A stretch of DNA of 64,000 nt, from contig DYIY01000002.1 of NCBI GenBank assembly GCA_020723405.1, positions 340,595 through 404,594 on the forward strand, written 5' to 3'. The notes beneath the pieces were generated by a model. It saw only the letters and a program-made list of their open reading frames with translations. It searched no databases and was not told the DNA's origin. This DNA comes from Thiobacillus denitrificans. GTDB taxonomy: Bacteria; Pseudomonadota; Gammaproteobacteria; Burkholderiales; Thiobacillaceae. A program made the translations under genes and the position numbers. Positions 44,048-52,256 of this stretch are shown here, one piece after another. The first letter of the stretch is position 1. Each line of letters opens with the position of its first letter.

Positions 44048-45700
44048 ATGACACCGACCGGGAAGGCGCCTAGCGAAGGCGCCTTTTCCATTTCTTCCAG
44101 CGTCTTGCCCTGGTCCGTGACCCTGGGCCTGGTTCTGCTCGTCCTCATCCCCATGGGGGTGGTGGCTTCGGCCATGCTGGATCCGGATCAAAGCATCTGG
44201 GCCCATCTCTGGGATTACGTGTTGCCGGAGGTCCTGCTCAACACCCTGTGGCTGGCCCTGGGCGTCGGGCTGGGCGTCACCCTGCTGGGCACGGGCCTGG
44301 CCTGGCTCACGGCGGCCTGCGAGTTTCCCGGGCGGCGCTTCTTCACCTGGGCCCTGCTGCTGCCCCTGGCCCTGCCTGCCTACGTCACCGCCTTCGTGTG
44401 GATCGGCCTGCTGGATTTCACCGGAGCCCTGCCCACCTGGCTGCGGGAAACCTGGGGCATCACTGGCATTCCCCCCATCCGTTCCCGGGGCGGGGTGATC
44501 CTGGTGATGGTGCTGGCCCTCTATCCCTACGTCTATCTCACCGCCCGCAGCGCCTTCCAGGGCCAGGGCCGGCGCCTGCTGGAAGCCGCCCAGTCCCTGG
44601 GGGTGAGCCGCCGCCGGGCCTTCTTCAGGGTGGCCCTGCCCATGGCCCGGCCGGGCATCGTGGCCGGCCTGTCCCTGGCCCTCATGGAAACCCTGGCGGA
44701 TTTCGGCACGGTGGCGGTGTTCAACTACAACACCTTCACCACCGCCATCTACAAGGCCTGGTTCTCCATGTTCTCCCTGCCGGCGGCCAGCCAGTTGGCC
44801 ACCATGCTGGTGTTTTTCGTGCTCACCCTGGTGCTGTTCGAACAGTTCACCCGGGCCAGCCACAGCTACGCCACCCCGGCCCGGGGCAGCGGCGGCTCCC
44901 GGCGCATCCGCCTGAGCGGTGGCCTGGCCTGGCTGGCCTGGGCCTGGGCCGCCCTGGTTTTCCTCCTGGCCTTTCTGGTGCCCATGCTGCAATTGCTGTT
45001 CTGGACCCGCCAGGTCCTGGGGGAGGATCTGGACGCCCGTTACCTGGCATTCGCCAGCCATTCCCTGCTGCTGGCCGGGCTGGGGGCCGGCCTGGTGGTG
45101 GCCCTGGCCCTGGCCCTGGGCTACGCCCAGCGGCTGCGTCCCACGGGGCCCATGCAATTCGCCAGCCGCTTGGCCACCCTGGGCTATGCCCTGCCCGGGG
45201 CGGTGCTGGCCGTGGGCTTCTACATCCCGGTGGCGGGCCTGGACAACCTGCTCATCGACACCTGGCGGGAATGGACGGGCGAGGAGATCGGCCAGGTCCT
45301 GGGGGGCACCCTGGCCGTGATGCTGCTGGCCTACTGCGCCCGCTTCCTGGCGGTGGGCTACGGCCCGGTGGAAACGGGCCTGGCCCGCATCACCCGGGCC
45401 ATGGACGAAGCCGCCCAGGTATTGGGCCGCACCGGCCTGCGCCGTCTCGCCGCCGTGCACCTGCCCCTCCTGCGGGGCCCCTTGCTGGCGGCCGCAGCCC
45501 TGGCCTTCGTGGACATCATGAAGGAACTGCCCATCACCCTCATGACCCGGCCCTTCGGCTGGGATACCCTGGCCACCCGGGTGTTCGAGATGACATCGGA
45601 GGGGGAATGGGAGCGGGCCGCCCTGCCCGCCGTGGCCATCTGCCTGGTGGGACTGCTCCCCGTCTTCTACCTGATCCGCCACAGCGATGCTCGCACTTGA
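44048..45700 (+). CDS. fbpB: Fe(III) ABC transporter, permease
   Basis: The 550-residue protein is a fused double permease with about 12 membrane helices, the size of FbpB-type iron permeases. Each half carries the EAA-like loop that contacts the ATPase: LEAAQSLGVSRRRAFFRVALP (near 178-198) in the first half and DEAAQVLGRTGLRRLAAVHLP (near 455-475) in the second. It moves Fe3+ across the inner membrane. No clear Shine-Dalgarno sequence precedes the ATG. The 3' end overlaps fbpC by 14 bases. Confidence 0.93.
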   Translation: MTPTGKAPSEGAFSISSSVLPWSVTLGLVLLVLIPMGVVASAMLDPDQSIWAHLWDYVLPEVLLNTLWLALGVGLGVTLLGTGLAWLTAACEFPGRRFFTWALLLPLALPAYVTAFVWIGLLDFTGALPTWLRETWGITGIPPIRSRGGVILVMVLALYPYVYLTARSAFQGQGRRLLEAAQSLGVSRRRAFFRVALPMARPGIVAGLSLALMETLADFGTVAVFNYNTFTTAIYKAWFSMFSLPAASQLATMLVFFVLTLVLFEQFTRASHSYATPARGSGGSRRIRLSGGLAWLAWAWAALVFLLAFLVPMLQLLFWTRQVLGEDLDARYLAFASHSLLLAGLGAGLVVALALALGYAQRLRPTGPMQFASRLATLGYALPGAVLAVGFYIPVAGLDNLLIDTWREWTGEEIGQVLGGTLAVMLLAYCARFLAVGYGPVETGLARITRAMDEAAQVLGRTGLRRLAAVHLPLLRGPLLAAAALAFVDIMKELPITLMTRPFGWDTLATRVFEMTSEGEWERAALPAVAICLVGLLPVFYLIRHSDART

Positions 45701-46748
45701 CCACATAGCCCAGTCCTACGGCGCCAAGCCGGTGCTCCACGACGTCTCCTTTTCCCTGTCGCCGGGCCAGATCGGCTGCCTGCTGGGCCCCTCCGGCTGC
45801 GGCAAGACCACGGCGCTGCGCCTCGTCGCCGGTTTCGAGAAGCCCGACGCCGGGGAAATCCGCATCGCCGGGGAACTGGTGGCCCGGCCGGGTTTCAGCC
45901 TGGCCCCGGAGAAACGCCGGGTGGGCCTGGTGTTCCAGGACTACGCCCTGTTCCCCCACCTGACGGTGGCCGGCAACGTGGCCTTCGGCCTGGCCCACCT
46001 GGGCCCCGCAGACCGGGCCTGGCGGGTGGATGAAATGCTGGAGCTGGTGGGGCTCGTCCAGGAAGCCGACGCCTTTCCCCATCAACTTTCCGGCGGCCAG
46101 CAGCAGCGGGTGGCCCTGGCCCGGGCCCTGGCCCCCCGGCCCCGCCTGCTGCTGCTGGACGAGCCTTTCTCCAACCTGGACGTGGAACTGCGCGAAAAGC
46201 TGTCCCTGGAGGTACGCGACATCCTCAAGCACGAGGCCATCACCGCGTTGCTGGTGACCCACGACCAGCACGAGGCCTTCGCCATGGCCGACGTGATCGG
46301 CGTCATGCACAAGGGCATGGTGCAGCAGTGGGACAGCCCCTACAACCTCTACCACCAGCCCGCCAACCGCTTCGTGGCCAATTTCATCGGCCAGGGCGTG
46401 CTGTTGCCCGGTGAGGTGCTCAACAGCCGTCAGGTGGAGATCGAACTGGGGGTGCTGGAAGGGCACATCCCCACAGACTGCGACGAGGAAGGCGGTTGCG
46501 CCCGCTGCGAGAAGGGCTGCCAGGTGGAAGTGCTGATCCGTCCCGACGACATCATCCACGACGACGCCAGCCTGCTCACCGCCGAGGTGGAACGCAAGGC
46601 CTTCCGCGGCGCCGAGTTCCTCTACACCCTCAAGCTGCCGGGTGGCAGCCGGGTGCTGGCCCAGGTGGATTCCCACCACAACCACGCCCTGGGGGAACGC
46701 ATCGGCATCCGCCTGGGCATCGACCACGTGGTGGCCTTCCGCAAGTGA
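45687..46748 (+). CDS. fbpC: Fe(III) ABC transporter, ATPase with cysteine cluster
   Basis: The 353-residue ATPase has Walker A GPSGCGKTT (34-42), the signature LSGGQQQR (134-141), Walker B LLLLDEPF and the H-loop VTHDQHEA. The C-terminal half is the TOBE-type regulatory region. Within it, Cys265, Cys271, Cys274 and Cys278 form a C-x5-C-x2-C-x3-C cluster next to acidic residues, a possible metal or Fe-S site. I cannot say how common this is in FbpC. It overlaps fbpB and is followed by the kinase gene after 13 bases. Confidence 0.92.
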   Translation: MLALDHIAQSYGAKPVLHDVSFSLSPGQIGCLLGPSGCGKTTALRLVAGFEKPDAGEIRIAGELVARPGFSLAPEKRRVGLVFQDYALFPHLTVAGNVAFGLAHLGPADRAWRVDEMLELVGLVQEADAFPHQLSGGQQQRVALARALAPRPRLLLLDEPFSNLDVELREKLSLEVRDILKHEAITALLVTHDQHEAFAMADVIGVMHKGMVQQWDSPYNLYHQPANRFVANFIGQGVLLPGEVLNSRQVEIELGVLEGHIPTDCDEEGGCARCEKGCQVEVLIRPDDIIHDDASLLTAEVERKAFRGAEFLYTLKLPGGSRVLAQVDSHHNHALGERIGIRLGIDHVVAFRK

Positions 46749-46761
46749 GCCAGCGGGCACC

Positions 46762-48267
46762 ATGACCCCCCTCATCAGCAGCCTGCTGGCCACCCTGCCC
46801 CGGGAGCCGCCGCCGCGGCTCATCGAGACCCACATCTCCTGGGTCATCCTGGCCGGCGGGTTCGCCTACAAGCTGAAGAAGCCGTTGGACCTGGGTTTCC
46901 TCGATTTCAGCACCCTGGATAAACGGGAAGCCTGCTGCCGGGAGGAACTGCGCCTCAACCGGCGCCTGGCCCCCCACATCTACCTGGACGTGGTGCCGGT
47001 CACCGGCACGCCCGCCGCGCCCCGCCTGGGCGGCGCCGGCCCGGTCCTGGAATGGGCGGTGAAGATGCGGGCCTTTCCGGCCGACGCCACCCTGGACCGG
47101 GAAGGGGACATCGACGCCGGGCAGATCGATGCCATCGCCGACCGCCTGGCTGCCTTCCACGGCGGCCTTCCGGCCGTGCCGGCGGGCAGCGGCCATGGCA
47201 GCCTGGAGGCCATCATGGCGCCCCTCCAGGCCAACTTCACGGTCCTGGGGAACCTGGCCGCCGGCCAGGGACCGGAATGGGCCGCCCTGCCCGGGCTGTC
47301 GGCCTGGTGCCAGGCCGAGGGCCGGCGCCTGGGCCCCCACTTCGCCGCCCGGGCCGCGGGGGGATTCGTGCGGGAATGCCACGGCGACCTGCACCTGGGC
47401 AACATCGCCTGGGTGGATGGCGCCCCCCTGATCTTCGACGCCATCGAGTTCAACGCCGGCCTGCGCTGCATCGACGTCATCAATGAACTGGCCTTCCTGG
47501 CCATGGATCTGGCCCACCGGGGCAGGCCGGACCTGGCCTGGCGTTGCCTGAACCGGTATCTGGAAGGAATGGGCGACTATCCGGGCCTGGCCGCCCTGCC
47601 CTTCTACCAGGTGTACCGGGCCCTGGTCCGGGCCAAGGTGGCCGCCATACGGGCCGAACAGGCGGGCCTGTCCCCTGCCGAGTGCCTGGGTTACCTGGCC
47701 CTGGCCCGCTCCCTCGCCACCCCCAGGCCACCCGGGTTGATCCTCATGCACGGTGTTTCCGGCTCGGGCAAGACTTGGCAATCCCAGGCCCTGCTGGAAG
47801 GACTGGGCGCCGTGCGCCTGCGTTCGGATGTGGAGCGCAAACGCCTGTTTGGCCTGGCCGCCCTGGCCGGCAGCAACACCATTCCCGGCGGCATCTACGG
47901 TGAAGAGGCAAGTCGGCACACCCGGCAGCGTCTGCTGGTTCTGGCCCGGGGACTCCTGACGGCGGGCTTCAGGGTCATCGTCGACGCCACCTTCATCCGC
48001 CGGGACTGGCGCGCCGACTTCATCGCCCTGGCCCGGGAGACGGGGGTGCCCTGGTGCATCGCCGCCTGCGTGGCGCCGGAGGCGGTGTTGCGGCAAAGGC
48101 TGGCGCAACGCCGGCAGCGGGGCGACGACGCCTCGGAGGCCGACGAATCCGTGCTGGCCAGCCAGTTGGCCGCCCTGGAACCCTTCACCCCGACAGAACA
48201 GGCCCGGGCCGTGACCCTGGACGATGCCCCCGTCGCCGCCATCCAACGTATGCTTGCCACCCCATGA
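46762..48267 (+). CDS. Fused APH-like kinase and P-loop ATP-binding protein
   Basis: The 501-residue protein fuses two unrelated phosphotransferase folds. The first (about 1-320) is an aminoglycoside phosphotransferase-like kinase with the catalytic loop ECHGDLHLGN (His207 in the motif) and the metal-binding IFDAIEFN. The second (about 325-501) is a P-loop kinase domain with GVSGSGKT (331-338), akin to zeta-toxin or small-molecule kinases. The substrate is unknown, and the APH label does not imply antibiotic resistance. The gene sits between fbpC (13-base gap) and feoA (4-base overlap), so it appears to be part of the iron operon. I chose the ATG at 46762; a longer reading runs inside fbpC. 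Confidence 0.85.
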   Translation: MTPLISSLLATLPREPPPRLIETHISWVILAGGFAYKLKKPLDLGFLDFSTLDKREACCREELRLNRRLAPHIYLDVVPVTGTPAAPRLGGAGPVLEWAVKMRAFPADATLDREGDIDAGQIDAIADRLAAFHGGLPAVPAGSGHGSLEAIMAPLQANFTVLGNLAAGQGPEWAALPGLSAWCQAEGRRLGPHFAARAAGGFVRECHGDLHLGNIAWVDGAPLIFDAIEFNAGLRCIDVINELAFLAMDLAHRGRPDLAWRCLNRYLEGMGDYPGLAALPFYQVYRALVRAKVAAIRAEQAGLSPAECLGYLALARSLATPRPPGLILMHGVSGSGKTWQSQALLEGLGAVRLRSDVERKRLFGLAALAGSNTIPGGIYGEEASRHTRQRLLVLARGLLTAGFRVIVDATFIRRDWRADFIALARETGVPWCIAACVAPEAVLRQRLAQRRQRGDDASEADESVLASQLAALEPFTPTEQARAVTLDDAPVAAIQRMLATP

Positions 48268-48518
48268 CCGCCACCTGCCTTCTGGATGTCCTGCCCGCCG
48301 GCCGTTGCGGCACCATCCTCAACATCGAAGCCCCCGAGGAACTCGTCGCCCGCATGCACGCTATGGGCCTCCTGCCCGGCCGGCGCATCCAGGTGATCCG
48401 CCGTTCTCCGTTCCGGGGTCCCATCCAGGTCCGCGCCGGCCAGACCGACCTCATCATCCGCCGCAGCGAGGCCGCCACCATCCTGCTGCGCCCCTGCCCC
48501 GAGGCCGATTGCGCCTGA
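48264..48518 (+). CDS. feoA: FeoA ferrous iron transport protein
   Basis: The 84-residue SH3-like protein regulates FeoB. It reads LLDVLPAGRCGTILNI, then MHAMGLLPGRRIQVIRRSPF (the core strand pattern of the family) and an AATILLRP end. The ATG overlaps the upstream kinase stop (ATGA), so translation is coupled. A longer reading upstream lies inside the kinase gene. FeoB begins 10 bases downstream. The C-terminus has CPEADC, whose two cysteines are not usual but are far from the fold core. Confidence 0.9.
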   Translation: MTATCLLDVLPAGRCGTILNIEAPEELVARMHAMGLLPGRRIQVIRRSPFRGPIQVRAGQTDLIIRRSEAATILLRPCPEADCA

Positions 48519-48528
48519 AAGCCCGACC

Positions 48529-50319
48529 ATGAAGAAACGCATCGCCCTGGTGGGCATGCCCAACACCGGCAAGTCCACCCTGTTCAACCGCCTCACCGGC
48601 GCCGGCGCCCGGGTGGGGAACTGGCCCGGCCTCACCGTGGAACTCCTCTCCGCCCGGCTGTTGCTGGGGGACAGCATGGTGGAACTGGTGGACCTGCCGG
48701 GCCTGCACAACCTGCACGGTTTTTCCGAGGACGAGCGGGTGGCCCGGCATTTCGTGGAAAGCCAGCCCCTGAACGGCATCCTGGTGGTGCTCAACACCAC
48801 CCAACTGGAGCGGCAACTGGCCCTGGTCCTCCAGCTCAGGACCCTGGGCCTGCCCATGCTGTTGGCCCTGAACATGGCCGACGAGGCCCACACCCGGGGC
48901 ATCCGGGTACAGACCGGACAACTGGCGGCGCAACTGGGCATGCCCGTGCTGCTCATCAGCGCCAAACACGGCCGTGGCGTGCCGGAACTGAAACAGGCCC
49001 TCACCGAGTGGTTGCGCCGACACCCCGAGCCCATCCAGGCCCGGGCCGCCACCCTGTCCGAAGACGACGCCATCGAACACTCCCTGGACGAACTGCTGGC
49101 CCAGAACCTGCACATCCCCGCCTGCCTGACCCCCACCCGCACCGACCGCATCGACCGGCTGCTCCTGCATCCCTGGCTGGGCATCCCCCTGTTCCTGCTG
49201 CTCATGCTGCTGGTCTTCCAGGCGGTCTACGGCATCGGCGCGCCTCTCCAGGATGGCCTCGGCTGGCTGCTGGACGAAGCCAAGACCCGCTGGCTCGCCC
49301 CCCTGGTGACCGCCCTGCCGGCCTGGGCCGGCAGCTTCCTGCTGGAGGGGCTGTACGACGGCATCGGCACCGTCATGACCTTCCTGCCCATCATCGTGGT
49401 TTTCTTCCTGGCCATGGCCGTCGTGGAGGACAGCGGCTACCTGGCCCGGGCCGCCTTCCTCATGGACGCCCTCATGGCCCGCATGGGACTGGACGGCCGG
49501 GCCTTCGTCATGCAGCTGATGGGCTTCGGCTGCAACGTGCCGGCCATGATGGGCACCCGGGTCATGCGCAGCCGCTCCCAGCGCCTGGTGGCCATGCTCA
49601 TGATCCCCTTCTCCCTGTGCTCCGCCCGCCTCCAGGTCTTCCTGTTCTTCACCACCGCCGTGTTCAGCCCCCGGGCCGCCCCCTGGGTGTTGTTCAGCCT
49701 GTACGTGATGAGTTTTCTGCTGGCCTTCTTCACCGCCTGGCTGTGGCGGGGCAAGGTGCGGGGCCAGGCCGAGCCCCTGTTGATGGAGCTGCCCCCCTAC
49801 CGCCTGCCCACCCTGGCCGGACTGGCCCGCCAGTCGTTCCGGGAATCGGGGCATTTCCTGCGCCAGGCGGGCGGCTTTATCGTCCTTGGGGTGGCCCTGG
49901 TGTGGTTCCTCACCCACTTCCCCCTGGATGCCCAGCCCGCCAGCCCGGCCACCCTGGCCGGCCGCCTCGCCGGCTGGATGGAACCGGTGTTCACCCCCCT
50001 GGGCATCGACCAGCTTCTGTCCATCGCCCTGCTCTTCGGCTTCGTGGCCAAGGAAGTGGTGATCGGCTCCCTGGCGGTGATCTACGGCGCTGGGGGCGAC
50101 GACCTCTCCGGCCTGCTGGGCCAGCGTCTGGACTGGATGCAGGCCTATAGCTTCATGCTCTTCACCCTGGTCTACACCCCCTGCCTATCCGCCCTGGCCA
50201 CCCTGCGCCAGGAGGCGGGTGGCAGCCGCTACATGTTCATTTCAGTGGCTTGGTCCCTGGCCGTGGCCTGGCTGTTGAGCTTCACTTTCTATCAGGCCGC
50301 CCGGTTTTTGACGGCCTGA
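48529..50319 (+). CDS. feoB: FeoB ferrous iron transporter
   Basis: The 596-residue inner-membrane Fe2+ transporter has a cytosolic G domain (about 1-165) with G1 GMPNTGKST (9-17), G3 DLPGLH, G4 NMAD and G5 SAK, followed by about nine to ten membrane helices in two Gate-type halves (GFGCNVPAMMGTR; GFVAKEVVIGSL; LVYTPCLSAL with the conserved Cys). It is shorter than the E. coli protein (773) but carries the core. FeoC is absent. It ends the iron cluster. A hairpin CAGGCCG/CGGCCTG (50293-50299, 50312-50318) overlaps its stop codon. Confidence 0.93.
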   Translation: MKKRIALVGMPNTGKSTLFNRLTGAGARVGNWPGLTVELLSARLLLGDSMVELVDLPGLHNLHGFSEDERVARHFVESQPLNGILVVLNTTQLERQLALVLQLRTLGLPMLLALNMADEAHTRGIRVQTGQLAAQLGMPVLLISAKHGRGVPELKQALTEWLRRHPEPIQARAATLSEDDAIEHSLDELLAQNLHIPACLTPTRTDRIDRLLLHPWLGIPLFLLLMLLVFQAVYGIGAPLQDGLGWLLDEAKTRWLAPLVTALPAWAGSFLLEGLYDGIGTVMTFLPIIVVFFLAMAVVEDSGYLARAAFLMDALMARMGLDGRAFVMQLMGFGCNVPAMMGTRVMRSRSQRLVAMLMIPFSLCSARLQVFLFFTTAVFSPRAAPWVLFSLYVMSFLLAFFTAWLWRGKVRGQAEPLLMELPPYRLPTLAGLARQSFRESGHFLRQAGGFIVLGVALVWFLTHFPLDAQPASPATLAGRLAGWMEPVFTPLGIDQLLSIALLFGFVAKEVVIGSLAVIYGAGGDDLSGLLGQRLDWMQAYSFMLFTLVYTPCLSALATLRQEAGGSRYMFISVAWSLAVAWLLSFTFYQAARFLTA

Positions 50320-50334
50320 CCGTCTTGCCCTTCA

Positions 50335-50352
50335 AGCCATTCTGGAATGGCT
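50335..50352 (+). terminator. Possible terminator hairpin after feoB
   Basis: AGCCATT and AATGGCT form a 7-bp perfect stem with a 4-base loop, 16 bases after the feoB stop. No T run follows, so termination would have to be Rho-assisted. Confidence 0.35.
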
Positions 50353-50492
50353 GTTGACCTCCCATCCGCAATGGCTGCCTGTCCGGCAAAGACCGGGGCC
50401 CAGGGTCGCCGCCACCTTGGTGCTGTTGTTTTCTGCGTGCCGGTACGGGCCAGATTGACGAACCCGGCAGCGTAACTCGACCCGGTGGCGGG

Positions 50493-50514
50493 TTGATGCG
50501 GTTCGCTGCGCTCA
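50493..50514. repeat. 22-base word shared with 42693-42714
   Basis: Identical to the 22 bases at 42693-42714. The flanking sequences differ, so it is a short dispersed word rather than a long duplication. Confidence 0.7.
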
Positions 50515-50651
50515 GACATACTTGCCGTGAGCCCGCCAAGGCCGCCTTGGCCAGCCTCCCTTTCGTCTCCATCCCGATTCTGAACTGCACTTGCCCTGTG
50601 CCCTTTTTGCTTCGTTATCGGAATGGGTTGGTTGCCGATTCCATGGAGGAC

Positions 50652-50681
50652 TTGATGGCCCCCCGGGGTGAGGAGAATAAT
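50652..50681 (+). promoter_or_regulatory. Candidate promoter of the response-regulator gene
   Basis: TTGATG (50652-50657), an 18-base spacer and AATAAT (50676-50681, 5 of 6). The predicted start near 50688 gives a 5' leader of about 70 bases. Confidence 0.45.
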
Positions 50682-50756
50682 TAAAAAGAGATGGGCATCC
50701 GCTTTACAGCGCCTCCAGGACGATCCGCAGAGAACGGTCAGATAACAGGAAAAACC

Positions 50757-51308
50757 ATGGGATTGCTTGATAGCATCAAAGCCCTTTTCGGCGGACGGGA
50801 GCCCGCCCCGAAAGAGGCACCGCAGGAAACCTCCCCCACATCCCGGGGCGAGCGGCGCAAACGGCAGCGCATCAACCCCACACCCGGCACCCGGGCCCTC
50901 ATCATCGACGACTCTCCCACGGTGGTGCTGGCCATGAAGCGCATGCTGGAATCGGCGGGCATCCGGACCCTGGTGGCACCGGATGCGGAAAAGGGCCTGG
51001 AAATCGCCAAGGCCGAGCAACCCGAGCTCATCTTCCTGGACATCGTCCTGCCCGGCATGAACGGCTTTTCCGCCCTGCGCCATATGCGCCGGGACGATCA
51101 GACCCGGGACACCCCGGTGATCATGATCAGCGGCAACGAGAAGGCGGCCGAACAGTTTTTCGGCACCCGGATCGGTGCCGACGACTTCATGAAGAAGCCC
51201 TTCACCCGTCTGGACCTGTTCGTGCGCATCGAACACCTGCTGGACGAGGAACGGGTGCCCCGGCGCAAACCGGCCGAAGCCAAGGCCGCCGCAGACACGC
51301 CGGCCTGA
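50757..51308 (+). CDS. Single-domain response regulator with N-terminal extension
   Basis: The 183-residue protein is a receiver domain (about residues 45-165) with the acidic pair Asp51-Asp52, the phosphoacceptor Asp95 (LIFLDIVLPG), Ser125 (ISGNE) and Lys147 (DDFMKKPF). It has no output domain. The N-terminus MGLLDSIKALFGG is a short amphipathic helix that may bind membrane or a partner, followed by a disordered proline/arginine-rich linker. I chose the ATG at 50757 because an AGGA lies 7 bases before it and this helix is a sensible start. The ATG at 50691 adds 22 unremarkable residues. The cognate kinase is unknown; the hybrid kinase at 52257 is a candidate. Confidence 0.85.
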   Translation: MGLLDSIKALFGGREPAPKEAPQETSPTSRGERRKRQRINPTPGTRALIIDDSPTVVLAMKRMLESAGIRTLVAPDAEKGLEIAKAEQPELIFLDIVLPGMNGFSALRHMRRDDQTRDTPVIMISGNEKAAEQFFGTRIGADDFMKKPFTRLDLFVRIEHLLDEERVPRRKPAEAKAAADTPA

Positions 51309-51346
51309 AACCCGCCCCTGCCTGACAGGGGCCTCCGCCGGGCAGA

Positions 51347-51907
51347 TCAGACCGCGTCGTCAATGGGCCGGTAGATACCCACCATGGGATCATGGGGCCG
51401 GGACGCCTGTTCCTGGAACTGCTCCCCGGCAAAATTCTCGCCCCGCACCCGGACGCCTTCCATACCCTCCCGCTGGCCTCTGAGGATGTCCAGATGGGCG
51501 GTCTCGCCGTCGCTGTTGGTGATGTCGAAGGTGCTGGCCACCGCGCCATTCTCCAGACGCTGCCGGGTGCCGGCGATCTGGGTCACCGCTCCATCCGGGC
51601 CGGTCAATGTGGCGGAGAGGGATATGGAACCGTCCTCGTTCCGGGTCGCCGACTTCTCCACGGTGGTAGTCTCCCCGTCGGGACCGGTCAGGGTCATGGA
51701 CAGGGTCCGGGCCTCTTCGGAAAGGGTGACGGTACGATCCAGGCTGCTGCCGTCGCTGAAGGTGGCGGTGGTATTGGCGGTACGCACGCCATCCGCTTCG
51801 CTCTTGTCGGTCTGGACGGACTCGACCCCCTCGGGTTTCTGGGGCCGCTGGGTGCCCAAGCCGGGCAGCAGGCCTGCCAGCAGGCCACCTTGAATGTTCG
51901 TGATCAT
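51347..51907 (-). CDS. Uncharacterised repeat-containing protein (186 aa)
   Basis: I do not recognise this family. The 186-residue protein is acidic, rich in Thr, Asp, Ser and Gly, and lacks cysteine, a signal peptide and membrane helices. The motif TLTGPDG occurs twice (residues 72-78 and 100-106) inside a repeated beta-hairpin-like pattern of about 28 residues, and a third related strand is ITNSDGETAHL. The first 18 residues are hydrophobic and glycine-rich (GGLLAGLLPGLG). The ATG has GGAGGAG 5 bases upstream, strong evidence of translation. It is convergent with the response-regulator gene and divergent from the hybrid kinase. Confidence 0.78.
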   Translation of the reverse strand: MITNIQGGLLAGLLPGLGTQRPQKPEGVESVQTDKSEADGVRTANTTATFSDGSSLDRTVTLSEEARTLSMTLTGPDGETTTVEKSATRNEDGSISLSATLTGPDGAVTQIAGTRQRLENGAVASTFDITNSDGETAHLDILRGQREGMEGVRVRGENFAGEQFQEQASRPHDPMVGIYRPIDDAV

Positions 51908-52256
51908 GGCAACTCCTCCAATGATAGCTGTACATACCCCAATCGGGCGGATGGGACAGTGCCCCGATGGGTTGATGCATATTCCGTGCCAGACCTGGCC
52001 GTGGTCCTGGCAATCGCCAGCATCCCTTTGATTTTTCGTTGCTTTTCGTGCCACCCACGGCAACCGGCCTGATCCATGACTGCCTTGAGTGGCCGTACCA
52101 TGGCAAATCTTGCCGGTCCACTCGGTGCCTGTCGGACTTTGCTCATCGAAAGCGAAAGGCGCCCCGTCGAAGGCGATTTCCAACCCCTCTCCCTTCCAGT
52201 CCGACAGGCTCCTAGGCATTTAATGCCATACGCGTTAACCACTGCCAGACGCTACC
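51908..52256. other. Divergent intergenic region
   Basis: These 349 bases separate the repeat-protein gene and the hybrid kinase. No coding sequence is supported. The palindrome GGCATTTAATGCC lies near the kinase side (52216-52228). No clear -35/-10 pair was found for the leftward gene. Confidence 0.4.
52216..52228 (+). promoter_or_regulatory. Palindromic site before the hybrid kinase
   Basis: GGCATTTAATGCC is a perfect 13-base palindrome whose centre, TTTAAT, resembles a -10 box. It ends 28 bases before the first possible start codon of the kinase gene, so a protein bound there would affect transcription. Confidence 0.4.

Larger units (their letters stand above)
50320..50651. other. Intergenic region after feoB
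   Basis: No gene is supported here. It holds the hairpin AGCCATT/AATGGCT (50335-50352), a 22-base word shared with 42693-42714, and short low-complexity GC stretches. Readings in either strand look like chance ORFs. A promoter for the response regulator begins at 50652. Confidence 0.5.

Noticed and set aside
46762..48267. Aminoglycoside resistance gene
   Set aside because: The APH-like fold is widespread among small-molecule kinases. Fusion to a P-loop domain and the iron-operon setting give no support for resistance.
50282..50590. A 102-codon minus-strand frame after feoB
   Set aside because: It spans hairpins and the shared 22-base word, has low-complexity composition and overlaps the feoB end.
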